A stretch of 64,000 nt of DNA from NCBI GenBank assembly GCA_958451615.1, contig CAUDQR010000011.1, positions 1 through 64,000 of the forward strand, read 5' to 3'. A program made the translations under genes and the position numbers. This DNA is from an uncultured Collinsella sp. (GTDB lineage Bacteria; Actinomycetota; Coriobacteriia; Coriobacteriales; Coriobacteriaceae). This document shows, one piece after another, positions 9,272 to 19,527 of this stretch (position 1 is the stretch's first letter; the number at the start of each line of letters is the position of its first letter). The notes below the pieces were generated by a model. It was not told the DNA's origin. It did no database searches and saw only the letters and a list, made by a program, of their open reading frames with translations.

Positions 9272-9811
9272 ATGAAGGTTATTCTTCTCGATGAGATCAA
9301 GGGCAAGGGCGGCGAGGGTGACGTCGTAGAGGTCGCTCAGGGTTACGCTGAGAACTTCCTGTTCCCCAAGAAGCTCGCTGTTGCCGCCACCAAGGGCAAC
9401 CTCAAGCAGCTTGACGAGCGTCGCAACAACATCGCCAAGCGCGAGGCCGTCCGTCTGGCTACCGCCAACGAGACCAAGGCTGCCTTTGAGGGCAAGACGG
9501 TCACCGTTGACGTCAAGGTCGGCGACGAGGGCATCCTCTTTGGCTCCGTTACCGCCGCTATGATCGCTGACGCCATCAAGGCTCAGCTCGGTATGGACAT
9601 CGACCGCAAGCGCGTCGAGCTCGGTAAGCCCATCAAGGTTGCCGGTGCCCACACCGTTGCCATCTCGCTGTACCGCGAGATCAAGGCCGAGGTTGTCGTT
9701 CTCGTCGGCGTTACCGCCGAGGAGCTCGCTGCCGAGGCTGAGGTCGAGGAGGCCGCTGAGGCCGCCGAGGCCGAGACCGCCGAGGTCGAGACTGAGGCTG
9801 CTGCCGAGTAG
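9272..9811 (+). CDS. rplI: 50S ribosomal protein L9 with acidic tail
   Basis: A protein of 179 residues that binds 23S rRNA at the base of the L1 stalk. The N-terminal domain has the family signature from GKGGEGDVVEVAQGYAENFL, a long connecting helix follows, and the C-terminal domain ends near residue 148. The last 30 residues, almost only Ala, Glu, Val and Thr, extend beyond the usual 148-150 residues of L9. Such low-complexity acidic tails occur in some actinobacterial ribosomal proteins. It is the last gene of the operon and is followed by a terminator. Confidence 0.96.
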   Translation: MKVILLDEIKGKGGEGDVVEVAQGYAENFLFPKKLAVAATKGNLKQLDERRNNIAKREAVRLATANETKAAFEGKTVTVDVKVGDEGILFGSVTAAMIADAIKAQLGMDIDRKRVELGKPIKVAGAHTVAISLYREIKAEVVVLVGVTAEELAAEAEVEEAAEAAEAETAEVETEAAAE

Positions 9812-9843
9812 CATTTGCTGCAACGCAACAATCTTGTTCTAAG

Positions 9844-9879
9844 AAGGGCGCTCTGGGAAACCAGGGCGCCCTTTTGTTT
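9844..9879 (+). terminator. Terminator of the rpsF-rplI operon
   Basis: A perfect 11-bp stem, GGGCGCTCTGG with CCAGGGCGCCC (arms 9846-9856 and 9861-9871), has loop GAAA and is followed by TTTTGTTTTTT. Confidence 0.92.
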
Positions 9880-10035
9880 TTTGCGCTGAGCGAGTGTCAT
9901 GGTGAACGTTGCGTCGAAGTCCTATATACAGGACCGTTCATCCGTTTGGTTCGGTGATGATTGGCGGCGCGCGACGCGTTTTGGGACCGTGGCTGATACT
10001 ATGGATGCTCGCAAGCGATATGAATGAGGATGCTC

Positions 10036-11427
10036 ATGGCATATGACGATAGGGAGACCGGGCTGACGGTTGAGGACCGTGGCTCAAAGTTGGGTCTTCC
10101 CCAAAACCAAGATGCAGAGGCCAATGTACTGGCCGCTATGCTGCTATCGCCCGAGGTAGTCGAAGAGGCCCAGGTCGAGCTGCAGCCCGATGACTTCTAC
10201 CGGCCCATTCATAAGACCATCTATACCGCGATGGTCGATATGTACAACAGCCGCATTCCCATCGACTCCATCTCGCTGATCGATTACCTACGAAGCGTCA
10301 ACAAGCTCGATGCCGTGGGCGGCGAAGCGTATATTTTGGAGTTGATGGGTCAGACCCTGTCGCTCGTCAACTGGCAGCACCATGCCGCCATCGTTCGCCG
10401 CGATTCGATGCTGCGTGAGCTGATCGGCGCCACCAACGAGATCAACGCGCTGGCCTATAACGCTCCCACCGATACCAAAGAGGTCGTGGAGCTAGCCGAG
10501 AGCAAGCTGCTCAAGGTCACGGCGCGCGAGGTCAAGTCGAGCTACAAGACGCTGACCGAGTTTATGGTCGAGGCCTATAACGAGGCCGAGGAAGTGTGCC
10601 AGGCCGGTGGCCAGGCTGCGGGCGTGCCCACGGGCTTCCCGTCGCTCGACCGCATGCTCATGGGTTTTCGCGAGGGCCAGCTCATCATCATCGGCGCCCG
10701 CCCTGCTGTGGGTAAGACGTCGTTCGCTCTGAATCTGGCGCTCAACGCTGCCGCTGCCGGTTATACCGTCGGCTTCTTCTCGCTGGAGATGTCGGGCAAG
10801 GAAATTGCCCAGCGCCTGATTTGCGCCTACGCCATGATCTCGATCAGTGACTTCCGCATGGGCCGCATTAGCCCCGAGCAGTGGGCCAATATCAACGAGG
10901 CCACGCAGACCTTATCCAAGCTCGATATTCTGATTGACGATACGCCCGGCACCACAGTGACCGAGATTCGCGCCAAGAGCCGCCGCATGCTTCATAACAA
11001 GGAGAAGGCCATCATCATCCTGGACTACCTGCAGCTGGTGAGTCCTCCGCCGGGACGCCGCTCCGAGAGCCGTACCGTCGAGGTCTCCGAGATGTCGCGT
11101 GGTCTGAAGATCATGGCCAAGGAGCTCAAGATCCCGCTCATCGCGCTGTCGCAGCTCTCGCGTCAGGTCGAATCCCGTACCGGCAAGCGCCCTCAGCTTT
11201 CCGACCTTCGTGAATCGGGCTCCATCGAGCAGGACGCCGATATCGTTATGTTCTTGGACCGCTCCGCCGACGAGGCCGAAGCCTCGCGCGACGATCGACC
11301 CGACGAGGGCGTTACGCGTATCGTCGTGGCTAAGAACCGTTCGGGCCCGATCGGCGACGTCGACCTGATGTTCCTGCCGGCATCCACCAAGTTCTATGAG
11401 CTTGATGGGGCACATGCCGAGGAGTAG
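10036..11427 (+). CDS. dnaB: Replicative DNA helicase DnaB
   Basis: The hexameric 5'-3' helicase of the replication fork, about 463 residues. The N-terminal collar domain starts LPQNQDAEANVLAAML. The RecA-like motor has Walker A GARPAVGKTS near residue 220, Walker B IIILDYLQLV near 330, and the sensor/arginine segment QLSRQVESR followed by DLRESGSIEQDAD. No intein is present. The start at 10036 is chosen because GAGGATGCTC precedes it, although an ATG at 10024 is in frame. It follows rplI as in many Firmicutes and Actinobacteria. Confidence 0.96.
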   Translation: MAYDDRETGLTVEDRGSKLGLPQNQDAEANVLAAMLLSPEVVEEAQVELQPDDFYRPIHKTIYTAMVDMYNSRIPIDSISLIDYLRSVNKLDAVGGEAYILELMGQTLSLVNWQHHAAIVRRDSMLRELIGATNEINALAYNAPTDTKEVVELAESKLLKVTAREVKSSYKTLTEFMVEAYNEAEEVCQAGGQAAGVPTGFPSLDRMLMGFREGQLIIIGARPAVGKTSFALNLALNAAAAGYTVGFFSLEMSGKEIAQRLICAYAMISISDFRMGRISPEQWANINEATQTLSKLDILIDDTPGTTVTEIRAKSRRMLHNKEKAIIILDYLQLVSPPPGRRSESRTVEVSEMSRGLKIMAKELKIPLIALSQLSRQVESRTGKRPQLSDLRESGSIEQDADIVMFLDRSADEAEASRDDRPDEGVTRIVVAKNRSGPIGDVDLMFLPASTKFYELDGAHAEE

Positions 11428-11454
11428 GACAGGCGCCCGTTGCACGGGTATACT
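11426..11454 (+). promoter_or_regulatory. Candidate purA promoter
   Basis: AGGACA (four of six bases of the -35 consensus) lies 17 nt from TATACT at 11449-11454. The box overlaps the dnaB stop codon and would leave a leader of about 60 nt before purA. Confidence 0.4.
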
Positions 11455-11511
11455 AGGAATGTTTTGTGCTTCTGCGTGCCGGCGTGGCGCGTAGACAGTC
11501 CATGAATGTAA

Positions 11512-12807
<1,296 letters not shown>

Positions 12808-12829
12808 TCGGGACTATTTGGTTATTGCG

Positions 12830-12871
12830 ATATACCCCTTTGCAGCCCGGACGGGCGGCCGAGGGGTATAT
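12830..12871. terminator. Hairpin between purA and purD
   Basis: ATATACCCCT and AGGGGTATAT form a perfect 10-bp stem around a GC-rich inner hairpin (GCCCG with CGGGC). It is followed by only a short T run, so termination may be partial and purD could be expressed both by read-through and separately. Confidence 0.5.
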
Positions 12872-12925
12872 TTGCTTGCAAAGGGCTCGCGCGGAGCGGG
12901 CCATTCATCCATAGAGGAGGCACCC

Positions 12926-14230
12926 TTGAAGGCGGACACTCAAACCATCGACATCCTGTTGTTGGGCAGCGGCGGCCGTGAGCATGCTTTGGCAGCTAAG
13001 CTCGCAGCATCACCGCGCGCCGGCAAGCTCTACATCGCGCCGGGCAACGGCGGCACCGCGAGCTGTGGCGAGAACGTTGTTCTCGACGATTGCGATCCTG
13101 CGGCCGTGGCGGCGTTTGCGCAGAGCCACGGATGCGGACTCGTGGTAATTGGCCCCGAGGCTCCGCTCGTGGCGGGCGTGGCCGACGCCGTGCGCGCGGC
13201 GGGCATTCCCTGCTTTGGCCCGGGTGCCGAGGGTGCCCAGATGGAGGGTTCCAAGCTGTTCTCCAAGCAGCTCATGGAGCGCGCCGGTATCCCGACGGCA
13301 GCCTACGGCTCGTTTACCGACGAGGCTTCGGCTCTTGCCTATGTGCGTGAGCAGGGCGCCCCGCTGGTCGTCAAGGCCGACGGCCTTGCCGCGGGCAAGG
13401 GCGTTATCGTGGCGACCGAACTTGAGCAGGCCGAGGAGGCCGTGCGCGAGTGCTTCGGCGGCACCTTTGGCGATGCCGGCAACACCGTGGTTATCGAGGA
13501 GATGCTGACCGGCCCCGAGTGCTCGCTTTTGGCCTTTACCGACGGCAAGACCGTGCGCCCCATGGCCACCTCGCAGGACCACAAGCGCGCGCTCGAGGGA
13601 GACAAGGGCCCCAACACCGGCGGCATGGGCGTCTACAGCCCGGTGCCCATCGTGACCGACGAGGAGCACGCCACCATGGTGAAGGTCATGGAGCAGACCG
13701 TTGCCGAGCTCGCTGCCGAGGGCATCGACTACCGCGGCTGCTTGTATGGCGGCTTTATGCTCACGCCTGCCGGCCCCAAGGTGCTGGAGTTCAATGCCCG
13801 CTTTGGCGACCCCGAGACGCAGGTCGTGCTGCCGCGCCTTAAGAATGACCTGGTTGAGGTCATGCTTGCCTGCGCCAACTGCGAGCTCGATCAGATTGAG
13901 CTCGACTGGCGTGACGAGTGGGCTGTGGCCGTTGTCCTGACGAGCGCGGGCTATCCTGGCAGCTACGAGAAGGGCAAGGTCATCACCGGTATCGCCGACG
14001 CCGAGGCCATGGAGAACGTGACCGTGTACCACGCGGGCACCGCCGTGGTGGATGGCCAGCTCGTGACCAATGGTGGTCGCGTGCTTGCCGTGACCGCTCT
14101 GGGCGACACGTTCGAGAACGCTCGCAACCTTGCCTACGAGGCCTGCGAGAAGATTGATATTGAGGGTAAGACTCTGCGTCACGACATCGGCCTGCGCGCG
14201 CTGCGCGGCCGCGACGCCTGGGATGCCTAA
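12926..14230 (+). CDS. purD: Phosphoribosylamine--glycine ligase
   Basis: The GAR synthetase of purine synthesis, 434 residues. It condenses phosphoribosylamine with glycine using ATP. The N-terminal motif [14 protein letters not shown], the ATP-grasp core with [12 protein letters not shown] near residue 145 and the signature [11 protein letters not shown] near 290 are all present. The start is a TTG at 12926 that follows GAGGAGGCACCC; the frame is open far upstream, but no other start has a ribosome site. It may be coupled to the NUDIX gene downstream. Confidence 0.96.
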   Translation: MKADTQTIDILLLGSGGREHALAAKLAASPRAGKLYIAPGNGGTASCGENVVLDDCDPAAVAAFAQSHGCGLVVIGPEAPLVAGVADAVRAAGIPCFGPGAEGAQMEGSKLFSKQLMERAGIPTAAYGSFTDEASALAYVREQGAPLVVKADGLAAGKGVIVATELEQAEEAVRECFGGTFGDAGNTVVIEEMLTGPECSLLAFTDGKTVRPMATSQDHKRALEGDKGPNTGGMGVYSPVPIVTDEEHATMVKVMEQTVAELAAEGIDYRGCLYGGFMLTPAGPKVLEFNARFGDPETQVVLPRLKNDLVEVMLACANCELDQIELDWRDEWAVAVVLTSAGYPGSYEKGKVITGIADAEAMENVTVYHAGTAVVDGQLVTNGGRVLAVTALGDTFENARNLAYEACEKIDIEGKTLRHDIGLRALRGRDAWDA

Positions 14231-14251
14231 AGTCCGAGAGGAATGAGACGG

Positions 14252-14947
14252 ATGGACGAGAAGAACGAAGAGCTCGTGGATGCGCAGATCGTCGAGGAGG
14301 ACAGCCGCGTGTATGGTCACGCCGAGGGCGAGCCTGGCGGCGAGGTCGCTGACGAGCCGGTGCTGGTGCTGGGCGACGACGACCCGCACGATGCCGAGCT
14401 GCACGAGAAGATTCTTTCGGAGGAGTGCGCCTGGAAGGGCAAGATCCTCGACGTCCACCGTCTTGAGGTTGAGCTGCCTAACGGTCGCCGCAGCGCCCGC
14501 GATATCGTTCGCCATCCGGGCGCGGCGGCCGTTGTGGCGCTGACCGAGAGTGGTAAGATCGTACTGGTGCGTCAGTACCGCACCGCCATCGACCGCGTGA
14601 CGGTCGAGATTCCCGCCGGCAAGCTCGATCCAGGCGAGGACCCGCTCGATTGCGCCAAGCGCGAACTGCATGAGGAGACGGGCTTTAGGGCTGGTCGTAT
14701 TCGCTTTTTGACGTCGATTGTCACGTCCTGTGGTTTTTGCGATGAGATCATCCACATCTACTTGGCTACCAAGCTCGAGTTTGATGCGCCCAACCCCGAT
14801 GATGACGAGTTTGTCAACGTGGACCTGGTGCCGCTGCACGAGCTGATCGACGCCGTGCTCGACGGCAAGATCGAAGACGCCAAGACCGTCGTGGGCGCTC
14901 TTGCCTGCGACAGTATCGCTCACCGACTAGGCGGGGCAGAGCTGTAA
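14252..14947 (+). CDS. NUDIX hydrolase, ADP-ribose pyrophosphatase type
   Basis: A protein of 231 residues. The N-terminal 60 residues are acidic and unlike the family; the remainder matches ADP-ribose pyrophosphatase (NudF-like) enzymes, which split ADP-ribose into AMP and ribose 5-phosphate. The Nudix box GEDPLDCAKRELHEETGF lies at about residues 128-145 and is complete, with the catalytic REL and EE residues. The start at 14252 has AGAGGA at good spacing; an ATG at 14243 sits too close to that site. It lies 21 bp after purD, so it is probably in the same transcript. Confidence 0.9.
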   Translation: MDEKNEELVDAQIVEEDSRVYGHAEGEPGGEVADEPVLVLGDDDPHDAELHEKILSEECAWKGKILDVHRLEVELPNGRRSARDIVRHPGAAAVVALTESGKIVLVRQYRTAIDRVTVEIPAGKLDPGEDPLDCAKRELHEETGFRAGRIRFLTSIVTSCGFCDEIIHIYLATKLEFDAPNPDDDEFVNVDLVPLHELIDAVLDGKIEDAKTVVGALACDSIAHRLGGAEL

Positions 14948-14975
14948 CGAGCGGGGATGATCCCGCAGGTTTGTG

Positions 14976-15124
14976 TAAGTCAGCGAAAGTGCTCCATTTG
15001 AGACAAGGTGGTCTAAAAGAGGAGGGAAGCGTATGGATATACGCGACCGACGATTGAAGGCCAGATTGTCTAAATGGGGCGCTTGCAGCGTCGAGACGAA
15101 ACGCGGTTTGGTAAAACCGCGTAA
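14976..15124. repeat. Structured 149-bp repeat, copy A
   Basis: This element recurs in the opposite orientation at 44885-45034. Shared blocks, in order, are TAAGTCAGCG, ATTGAAGGCCAGATTG, TTGCAGCGTCGAG and a terminal hairpin ACGCGGTTT-GGTA-AAACCGCGT (15101-15122). Between them a long stem forms from 14991-15006 and 15066-15080. The stem of copy B has a different sequence but still pairs. The element covers the strong ribosome site and alternative ATG (15033) of the next gene. Confidence 0.75.
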
Positions 15125-15131
15125 GGTGATT

Positions 15132-16904
15132 ATGCTGAAGAGGTTTCTTTCTTACTACAAGCCCCAGATGGGGCTTTTTGTTGCCGATACTGTTTGCGCC
15201 CTGGTGCTTGCCGCCATTGACCTGGCGTTCCCCATTATCCTGCGCAATTTGACCGGAGGGTTGTTTACCCAGGGTCAGGCTGCCATTATGCAGGCGCTCG
15301 GTATGATCGCGGTGGGCTTGGTGCTGATGTATGCCATCCGTTGCGCCTGCCGCTACTTTGTGAGCTACTGGGGCCACGTGATGGGCGCGCGCATGGAGTC
15401 CAAGATGCGCGAGGACCTGTTTGACCAGTACGAGCGCTTTAGCTTTGCATACTTCGACCGCAACAGCTCGGGCGATATGATGAGCCGCGTGGTCAACGAC
15501 CTATTTGATATCTGTGAGGCGGCGCATCACGTACCCGAGTGGATCATCATCTGCGGTATCGAGATTATCGGCTCGTTTGTGATCCTTTTTACCATCGCCC
15601 CGGTGCTGGCGCTTGCCATGGCCGTGGTGACGGCGGCGTTTGCGGTCGTCATGTTTTGGCAGAACATGCGCATGCGTGAGGTCTTTAGCGACAACCGCAA
15701 AAAGATCAGCGGCATTAATGCGCAGCTGCAGGATTCGCTGGCGGGCATGCGCGTGGTCAAGAGCTTTGCCAATGAGGAGACCGAACGCTCTAAGTTTCGC
15801 GCCTCTAACGACCGCTACCTTTCGTCCAAGGAGAACATGTACCACGCCATGGGCGTCTATACTGCGACGTATGGCCTGCTCTCGGGCGTGCTGTACGTGA
15901 TCGTAGTGCTGCTGGGCGGCTGGCTCGTTGCCCAGGGACAGCTGCAGGCGGTCGATATGGCGACCTTTGCACTCTATATTTCGCTGTTCTGTACGCCGCT
16001 CGAGACGCTCGTCAATTCGGCCGAAACGTATCAGAAGGCCATCGCCGGCTTTAAGCGTATGGACGAGGTGCTCTCGACCGCGCCGGATATCCAGGATAAG
16101 CCGGGTGCCGTGGATCTTCGGGTGACGGCGGGCGCTGTTGAGTATCGCGACGTGTGCTTTAGCTATGAGGATGTTGAGTTGGGCGAGGGCGGCGCCGACG
16201 GACGCCCTGTTATCGACCACATGGACCTGTCTATCAAGCCCGGCCAGACCATCGCGTTGGTTGGCCCCTCGGGCGGCGGCAAGTCTACGACCTGTTCGCT
16301 GCTCCCGCGTTTTTACGACGTGGCTGACGGATCCATCAGCATCGACGGGCAGGACGTGCGCGACGTGACGCAACAGAGTTTGCGCCGTGCTATTGGCCTC
16401 GTGCAGCAGGATGTCTACCTGTTTGACGGTACGATTGGCGAGAATATCGCCTACGGCAAGCCGGGCGCTACGGCGGGTGAAATCGCTGAGGCCGCTCGCC
16501 GCGCCAATATCGATGCCTTTATCGAGTCGCTGCCGCAAGGCTATGACACGATTGTGGGCGAGCGCGGCAGCCGTCTTTCGGGTGGACAGAAACAGCGTGT
16601 CGCCATCGCGCGCGTGTTTCTCAAGAATCCCAAAATCCTGATCTTGGACGAGGCGACGAGTGCTTTGGATAACGAGAGCGAGGAAGCGGTTCAGGAGTCG
16701 CTCGAAGAGCTGGCGCGCGGCCGCACCACGATTATCATCGCCCACCGTCTCTCGACTATTAAGCATGCTGACGAGATTGCGACTGTCGAGCATGGTCGCG
16801 TTGTGGAACGTGGCACGCATGAGCAGCTTCTCGCCCGTGGCGGCACCTATGCCCGTTACTATCGAATGCAGTTCGAAGGTGCGCGTGCGCACGAGCTCGA
16901 CTGA
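15132..16904 (+). CDS. ABC exporter, fused permease-ATPase
   Basis: A half-transporter of about 590 residues that should act as a dimer and export lipids, drugs or peptides; the substrate is unknown. Six transmembrane helices fill residues 1-320. The ATPase shows Walker A GPSGGGKST near 378, signature LSGGQ near 482, Walker B ILILDEATSALD near 502 and the switch histidine IIAHRLST. The start is uncertain. ATG 15132 gives the normal family N-terminus (MLKRFLSYYKPQ) with AAGG 5 nt away. ATG 15033 has a stronger GAGGAGGG site and adds 33 residues, all encoded by repeat A. No partner half-transporter is adjacent. Confidence 0.9.
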   Translation: MLKRFLSYYKPQMGLFVADTVCALVLAAIDLAFPIILRNLTGGLFTQGQAAIMQALGMIAVGLVLMYAIRCACRYFVSYWGHVMGARMESKMREDLFDQYERFSFAYFDRNSSGDMMSRVVNDLFDICEAAHHVPEWIIICGIEIIGSFVILFTIAPVLALAMAVVTAAFAVVMFWQNMRMREVFSDNRKKISGINAQLQDSLAGMRVVKSFANEETERSKFRASNDRYLSSKENMYHAMGVYTATYGLLSGVLYVIVVLLGGWLVAQGQLQAVDMATFALYISLFCTPLETLVNSAETYQKAIAGFKRMDEVLSTAPDIQDKPGAVDLRVTAGAVEYRDVCFSYEDVELGEGGADGRPVIDHMDLSIKPGQTIALVGPSGGGKSTTCSLLPRFYDVADGSISIDGQDVRDVTQQSLRRAIGLVQQDVYLFDGTIGENIAYGKPGATAGEIAEAARRANIDAFIESLPQGYDTIVGERGSRLSGGQKQRVAIARVFLKNPKILILDEATSALDNESEEAVQESLEELARGRTTIIIAHRLSTIKHADEIATVEHGRVVERGTHEQLLARGGTYARYYRMQFEGARAHELD

Positions 16905-16923
16905 TTGATATGACAGGAAGTTT

Positions 16924-17883
16924 ATGGCTGAGAAGAACCCTTTGACTCCGGAAGAAGTGACGGAGTTATTCTCCGAGATCGACGCATCCGGCGTTTTGGA
17001 TCCGACGCTTGCCAAAAAGCGCACCGAGCGCATGCGCGAAAAAGAGGCTGCCGTCAAGCGCGGCGACAAGGCGGCACTGGCGCAGCTTCGCAGCGTGGAT
17101 CGCGCGAGCCAGGCAAAACATATCGACCCGCTGTCCGAGGACGACCCCTCGGGCTCGCAGGTGAGTCATACCATTACGAAGACTGCTATGGCTGTGGTCA
17201 TCGGCATCTTGGTGCTGATTGTTGGCATGCAGATTGGCTACGGCGTGATGCGACGCCTGAACACCGCCAATCTGTCCGCGAGCGTTTCGGTGGATACCGT
17301 CTCGACCGCGCTCAAGGGTGGACTCGAGTGGGGCAACGGCTTTACGCAGTTCCCGCTCGACTTTACCGTCGATGAGGCCGATGAGCGTACGGGCACGGTC
17401 GAGGTGACGGTGTTGGACACGTCGTCTGCCAACGAGCTCGAGCTGCTGTCCAACGGGCAGATTCAGGCCGCGGCGCTTGCGACCAACGCGCTGCTCAACG
17501 ATAAAATCGACCGCGTGGTGTACAACGTGCACGCCTATATCGATGAGGACAGCAATATCCAGCATGATTCCTTCTTTGGCATGTTCCCCGCGCGGGGTCA
17601 TCAGAGCGCCATTTTGACGTTTGTATGGACCAAGAGCTCATCGAGCGCCACGAACATCGACTGGAAGATGCATATCGTGAGCATGGACGATACGATTGCC
17701 GAGCGCATTCAAAAGCAGGTGAACTCGGTGTCGTCGCTGATTGAGGACCCGGCGGTGAGCCAGACCAAGATTGACGAGGAAAAGGCCGAACGTGACCTGG
17801 AGCATCGTCTGCATGGCCGCGAGATTTTCCGCGGCGGCAAGCCCGATCGCACACCGTCCGATCTGCTGGAGCAGGACAAATAA
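16924..17883 (+). CDS. Single-pass membrane protein, unknown function
   Basis: A protein of 319 residues that I do not recognise. Residues 1-85 are charged and probably cytoplasmic (LFSEIDASGVLDPTLAKKR). One transmembrane helix follows at about 88-108 (MAVVIGILVLIVGMQIGYG), and then a domain of about 200 residues, probably outside, with alternating strands and two serine-rich stretches. It starts 20 bp after the ABC exporter, with AGGAAG before the ATG, and a strong terminator follows. It could be an accessory protein to the exporter, but nothing in the sequence proves that. Confidence 0.75.
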   Translation: MAEKNPLTPEEVTELFSEIDASGVLDPTLAKKRTERMREKEAAVKRGDKAALAQLRSVDRASQAKHIDPLSEDDPSGSQVSHTITKTAMAVVIGILVLIVGMQIGYGVMRRLNTANLSASVSVDTVSTALKGGLEWGNGFTQFPLDFTVDEADERTGTVEVTVLDTSSANELELLSNGQIQAAALATNALLNDKIDRVVYNVHAYIDEDSNIQHDSFFGMFPARGHQSAILTFVWTKSSSSATNIDWKMHIVSMDDTIAERIQKQVNSVSSLIEDPAVSQTKIDEEKAERDLEHRLHGREIFRGGKPDRTPSDLLEQDK

Positions 17884-17889
17884 GACGCC

Positions 17890-17932
17890 ATCATCCCGCG
17901 TGAGCCAAGCGCCCACGCGGGATGATTTTTTA
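17890..17932 (+). terminator. Terminator after 17883
   Basis: A perfect 13-bp stem, ATCATCCCGCGTG with CACGCGGGATGAT, has an 11-nt loop and is followed by TTTTTT. Confidence 0.93.
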
Positions 17933-18053
17933 ATTCCCGTCCCAGAAAAATCATTTATGCATGGGAAGTCATAATTATCATTTTGTAAACAATTCTATGT
18001 AATTAATGCCATGGGCGATGCTTGCGGTTAGAATACCGCGAGGCCTAACTACA

Positions 18054-18089
18054 CACCTTTAAGCCGGTCCTGTGAGACCGGGAAGGAGA
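18054..18089 (+). promoter_or_regulatory. PyrR-binding RNA hairpin over the carA ribosome site
   Basis: The sequence ACCTTTAAGCCGGTCC, then TGTGAG, then ACCGGGAAGG, matches the known PyrR binding loop: a TTTAA block, GTCC, a GAG bulge, and a stem closing with AAGG. Here the 3' strand of the stem includes the AAGGAG ribosome site of carA. PyrR bound to UMP would therefore block translation directly rather than act through attenuation. No pyrR gene is in the window. Confidence 0.75.
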
Positions 18090-18092
18090 ATT

Positions 18093-19526
18093 ATGGCGAA
18101 CAACCATATTGCGGGCACCGCCGCCCGCACCATCGCGCCCAGCGAGTTGTGCCAGCGTATGCTGGCAAAAACCAGTAAGGGCATCTGCGGTCCCTGCATC
18201 CTGTACCTTGAGGATGGGACCATTTTTTATGGCCGTGCATGTGGTGCCGAGGGCACCGCAACCGGCGAAGTCTGCTTTAACACTTCGCTCGAGGGCTATT
18301 TTGAGGTCATGACCGACCCGAGCTATGCCGGTCAAATCGTAACCATGACCTATCCGCAGATCGGCAACTACGGCATCGATGAGACCGACGTCCAGTCGGC
18401 CTTCCCCGGTGACGCCGCTCGTCCTGCGAGCGCTCCGGCCATGCGTGGCATGATCGTGCGCGACATGTGCGCCACGCCTTCTAACTGGCGTTCTGCCGAA
18501 AGCGTGCCGGAGTACCTGCGCGCCCACGGTATCGTCGCTATCGAGGGCGTCGACACCCGCGCCTTGGTGCGCCACCTGCGCGACAACGGCTCCAAGATGG
18601 GCGTTATCTCGACCGAGGTCTTTGACGTCGACGAACTTGCCGAGCGTCTGGCCGCAGCCCCCACGTTGGTGGGTGAGAACTTGGTCAAGACCGTGAGCTG
18701 CCCTGAGCCTCATGCCTTTACTGCGAGCGACCTGCCTGCTACGCATGATTTTGCGCTCACCGCCGCCGCCCCTGCCCGCCACAAGGTGGTTGCCTACGAC
18801 TGCGGCGTGAAGCGCGGCATTCTGGAGGGCCTGGTCCGCGCCGACTGCGACCTCACCGTTGTGCCGTGGGACACGCCCGCCCAGCAGGTACTCGACATGA
18901 ATCCCGATGGCGTCTTTTTGTCCAACGGCCCCGGTGACCCCGATGCCGTGGTGGAGACCTATGAACAGGTGCAGCAGTTGATTGGCAAGGTGCCGGTCTT
19001 TGGAATTTGCCTGGGTCACCAGATGATCAGCCTGGCCTGTGGCGCCCAAATGGAAAAGCTCAAGTTTGGCCATCGTGGCGGCAACCAGCCGGTTATGAAC
19101 TTGGTAAGCCATCGCGTCGAGATTACCGCGCAAAACCATGGCTTTGGCCTGCTGTTCCCCAGCCTGGGCAAGCTTATCCCGGAGCTCTCCGGTGGTGAGA
19201 CCGAGTACGCGGCCGATGGCGACCTGCGCGTCTGGGTGCGCCGCGGTATCGCACCGGTCGTGATGAACGAGCGCTTCGGCCGCATTCGCCTGACGCATGT
19301 GAACCTCAACGACGGTACCGCTGAGGGCATCCAGCTGCTCGACGCGCCGTGCTTCTCGGTGCAGTACCACCCCGAGGCCTCGCCCGGCCCCACCGATGCC
19401 CACTATCTCTTTACCGCCTTTACGCGACTCATGGACGGCGAGGAGAACTACCTGGACATCGACACCGCGAAGGACCGCCTGCAGGGCTGGAATTTCGCTG
19501 AGGTTGCGAAGAGCGAGGAGAACTAA
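18093..19526 (+). CDS. carA: Carbamoyl-phosphate synthase, small (glutaminase) subunit
   Basis: A protein of 477 residues that hydrolyses glutamine and passes ammonia to CarB to make carbamoyl phosphate for pyrimidines and arginine. The class I amidotransferase domain has the nucleophile C306 in FGICLGHQM and the His/Glu pair in YHPEASPGP. It is about 100 residues longer than most CarA proteins, owing to an N-terminal addition of about 35 residues, an insertion near residues 355-395 after NHGFGLLF, and a C-terminal tail. The ribosome site lies inside the PyrR hairpin. carB starts 2 bp after the stop. Confidence 0.96.
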   Translation: MANNHIAGTAARTIAPSELCQRMLAKTSKGICGPCILYLEDGTIFYGRACGAEGTATGEVCFNTSLEGYFEVMTDPSYAGQIVTMTYPQIGNYGIDETDVQSAFPGDAARPASAPAMRGMIVRDMCATPSNWRSAESVPEYLRAHGIVAIEGVDTRALVRHLRDNGSKMGVISTEVFDVDELAERLAAAPTLVGENLVKTVSCPEPHAFTASDLPATHDFALTAAAPARHKVVAYDCGVKRGILEGLVRADCDLTVVPWDTPAQQVLDMNPDGVFLSNGPGDPDAVVETYEQVQQLIGKVPVFGICLGHQMISLACGAQMEKLKFGHRGGNQPVMNLVSHRVEITAQNHGFGLLFPSLGKLIPELSGGETEYAADGDLRVWVRRGIAPVVMNERFGRIRLTHVNLNDGTAEGIQLLDAPCFSVQYHPEASPGPTDAHYLFTAFTRLMDGEENYLDIDTAKDRLQGWNFAEVAKSEEN

Positions 19527-19527
19527 C

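Noticed and set aside
14976..15124. Known riboswitch in front of the ABC exporter
   Set aside because: A second copy lies in the opposite orientation behind an unrelated gene, which fits a dispersed element and not a cis regulator; I also recognise no known riboswitch motif.
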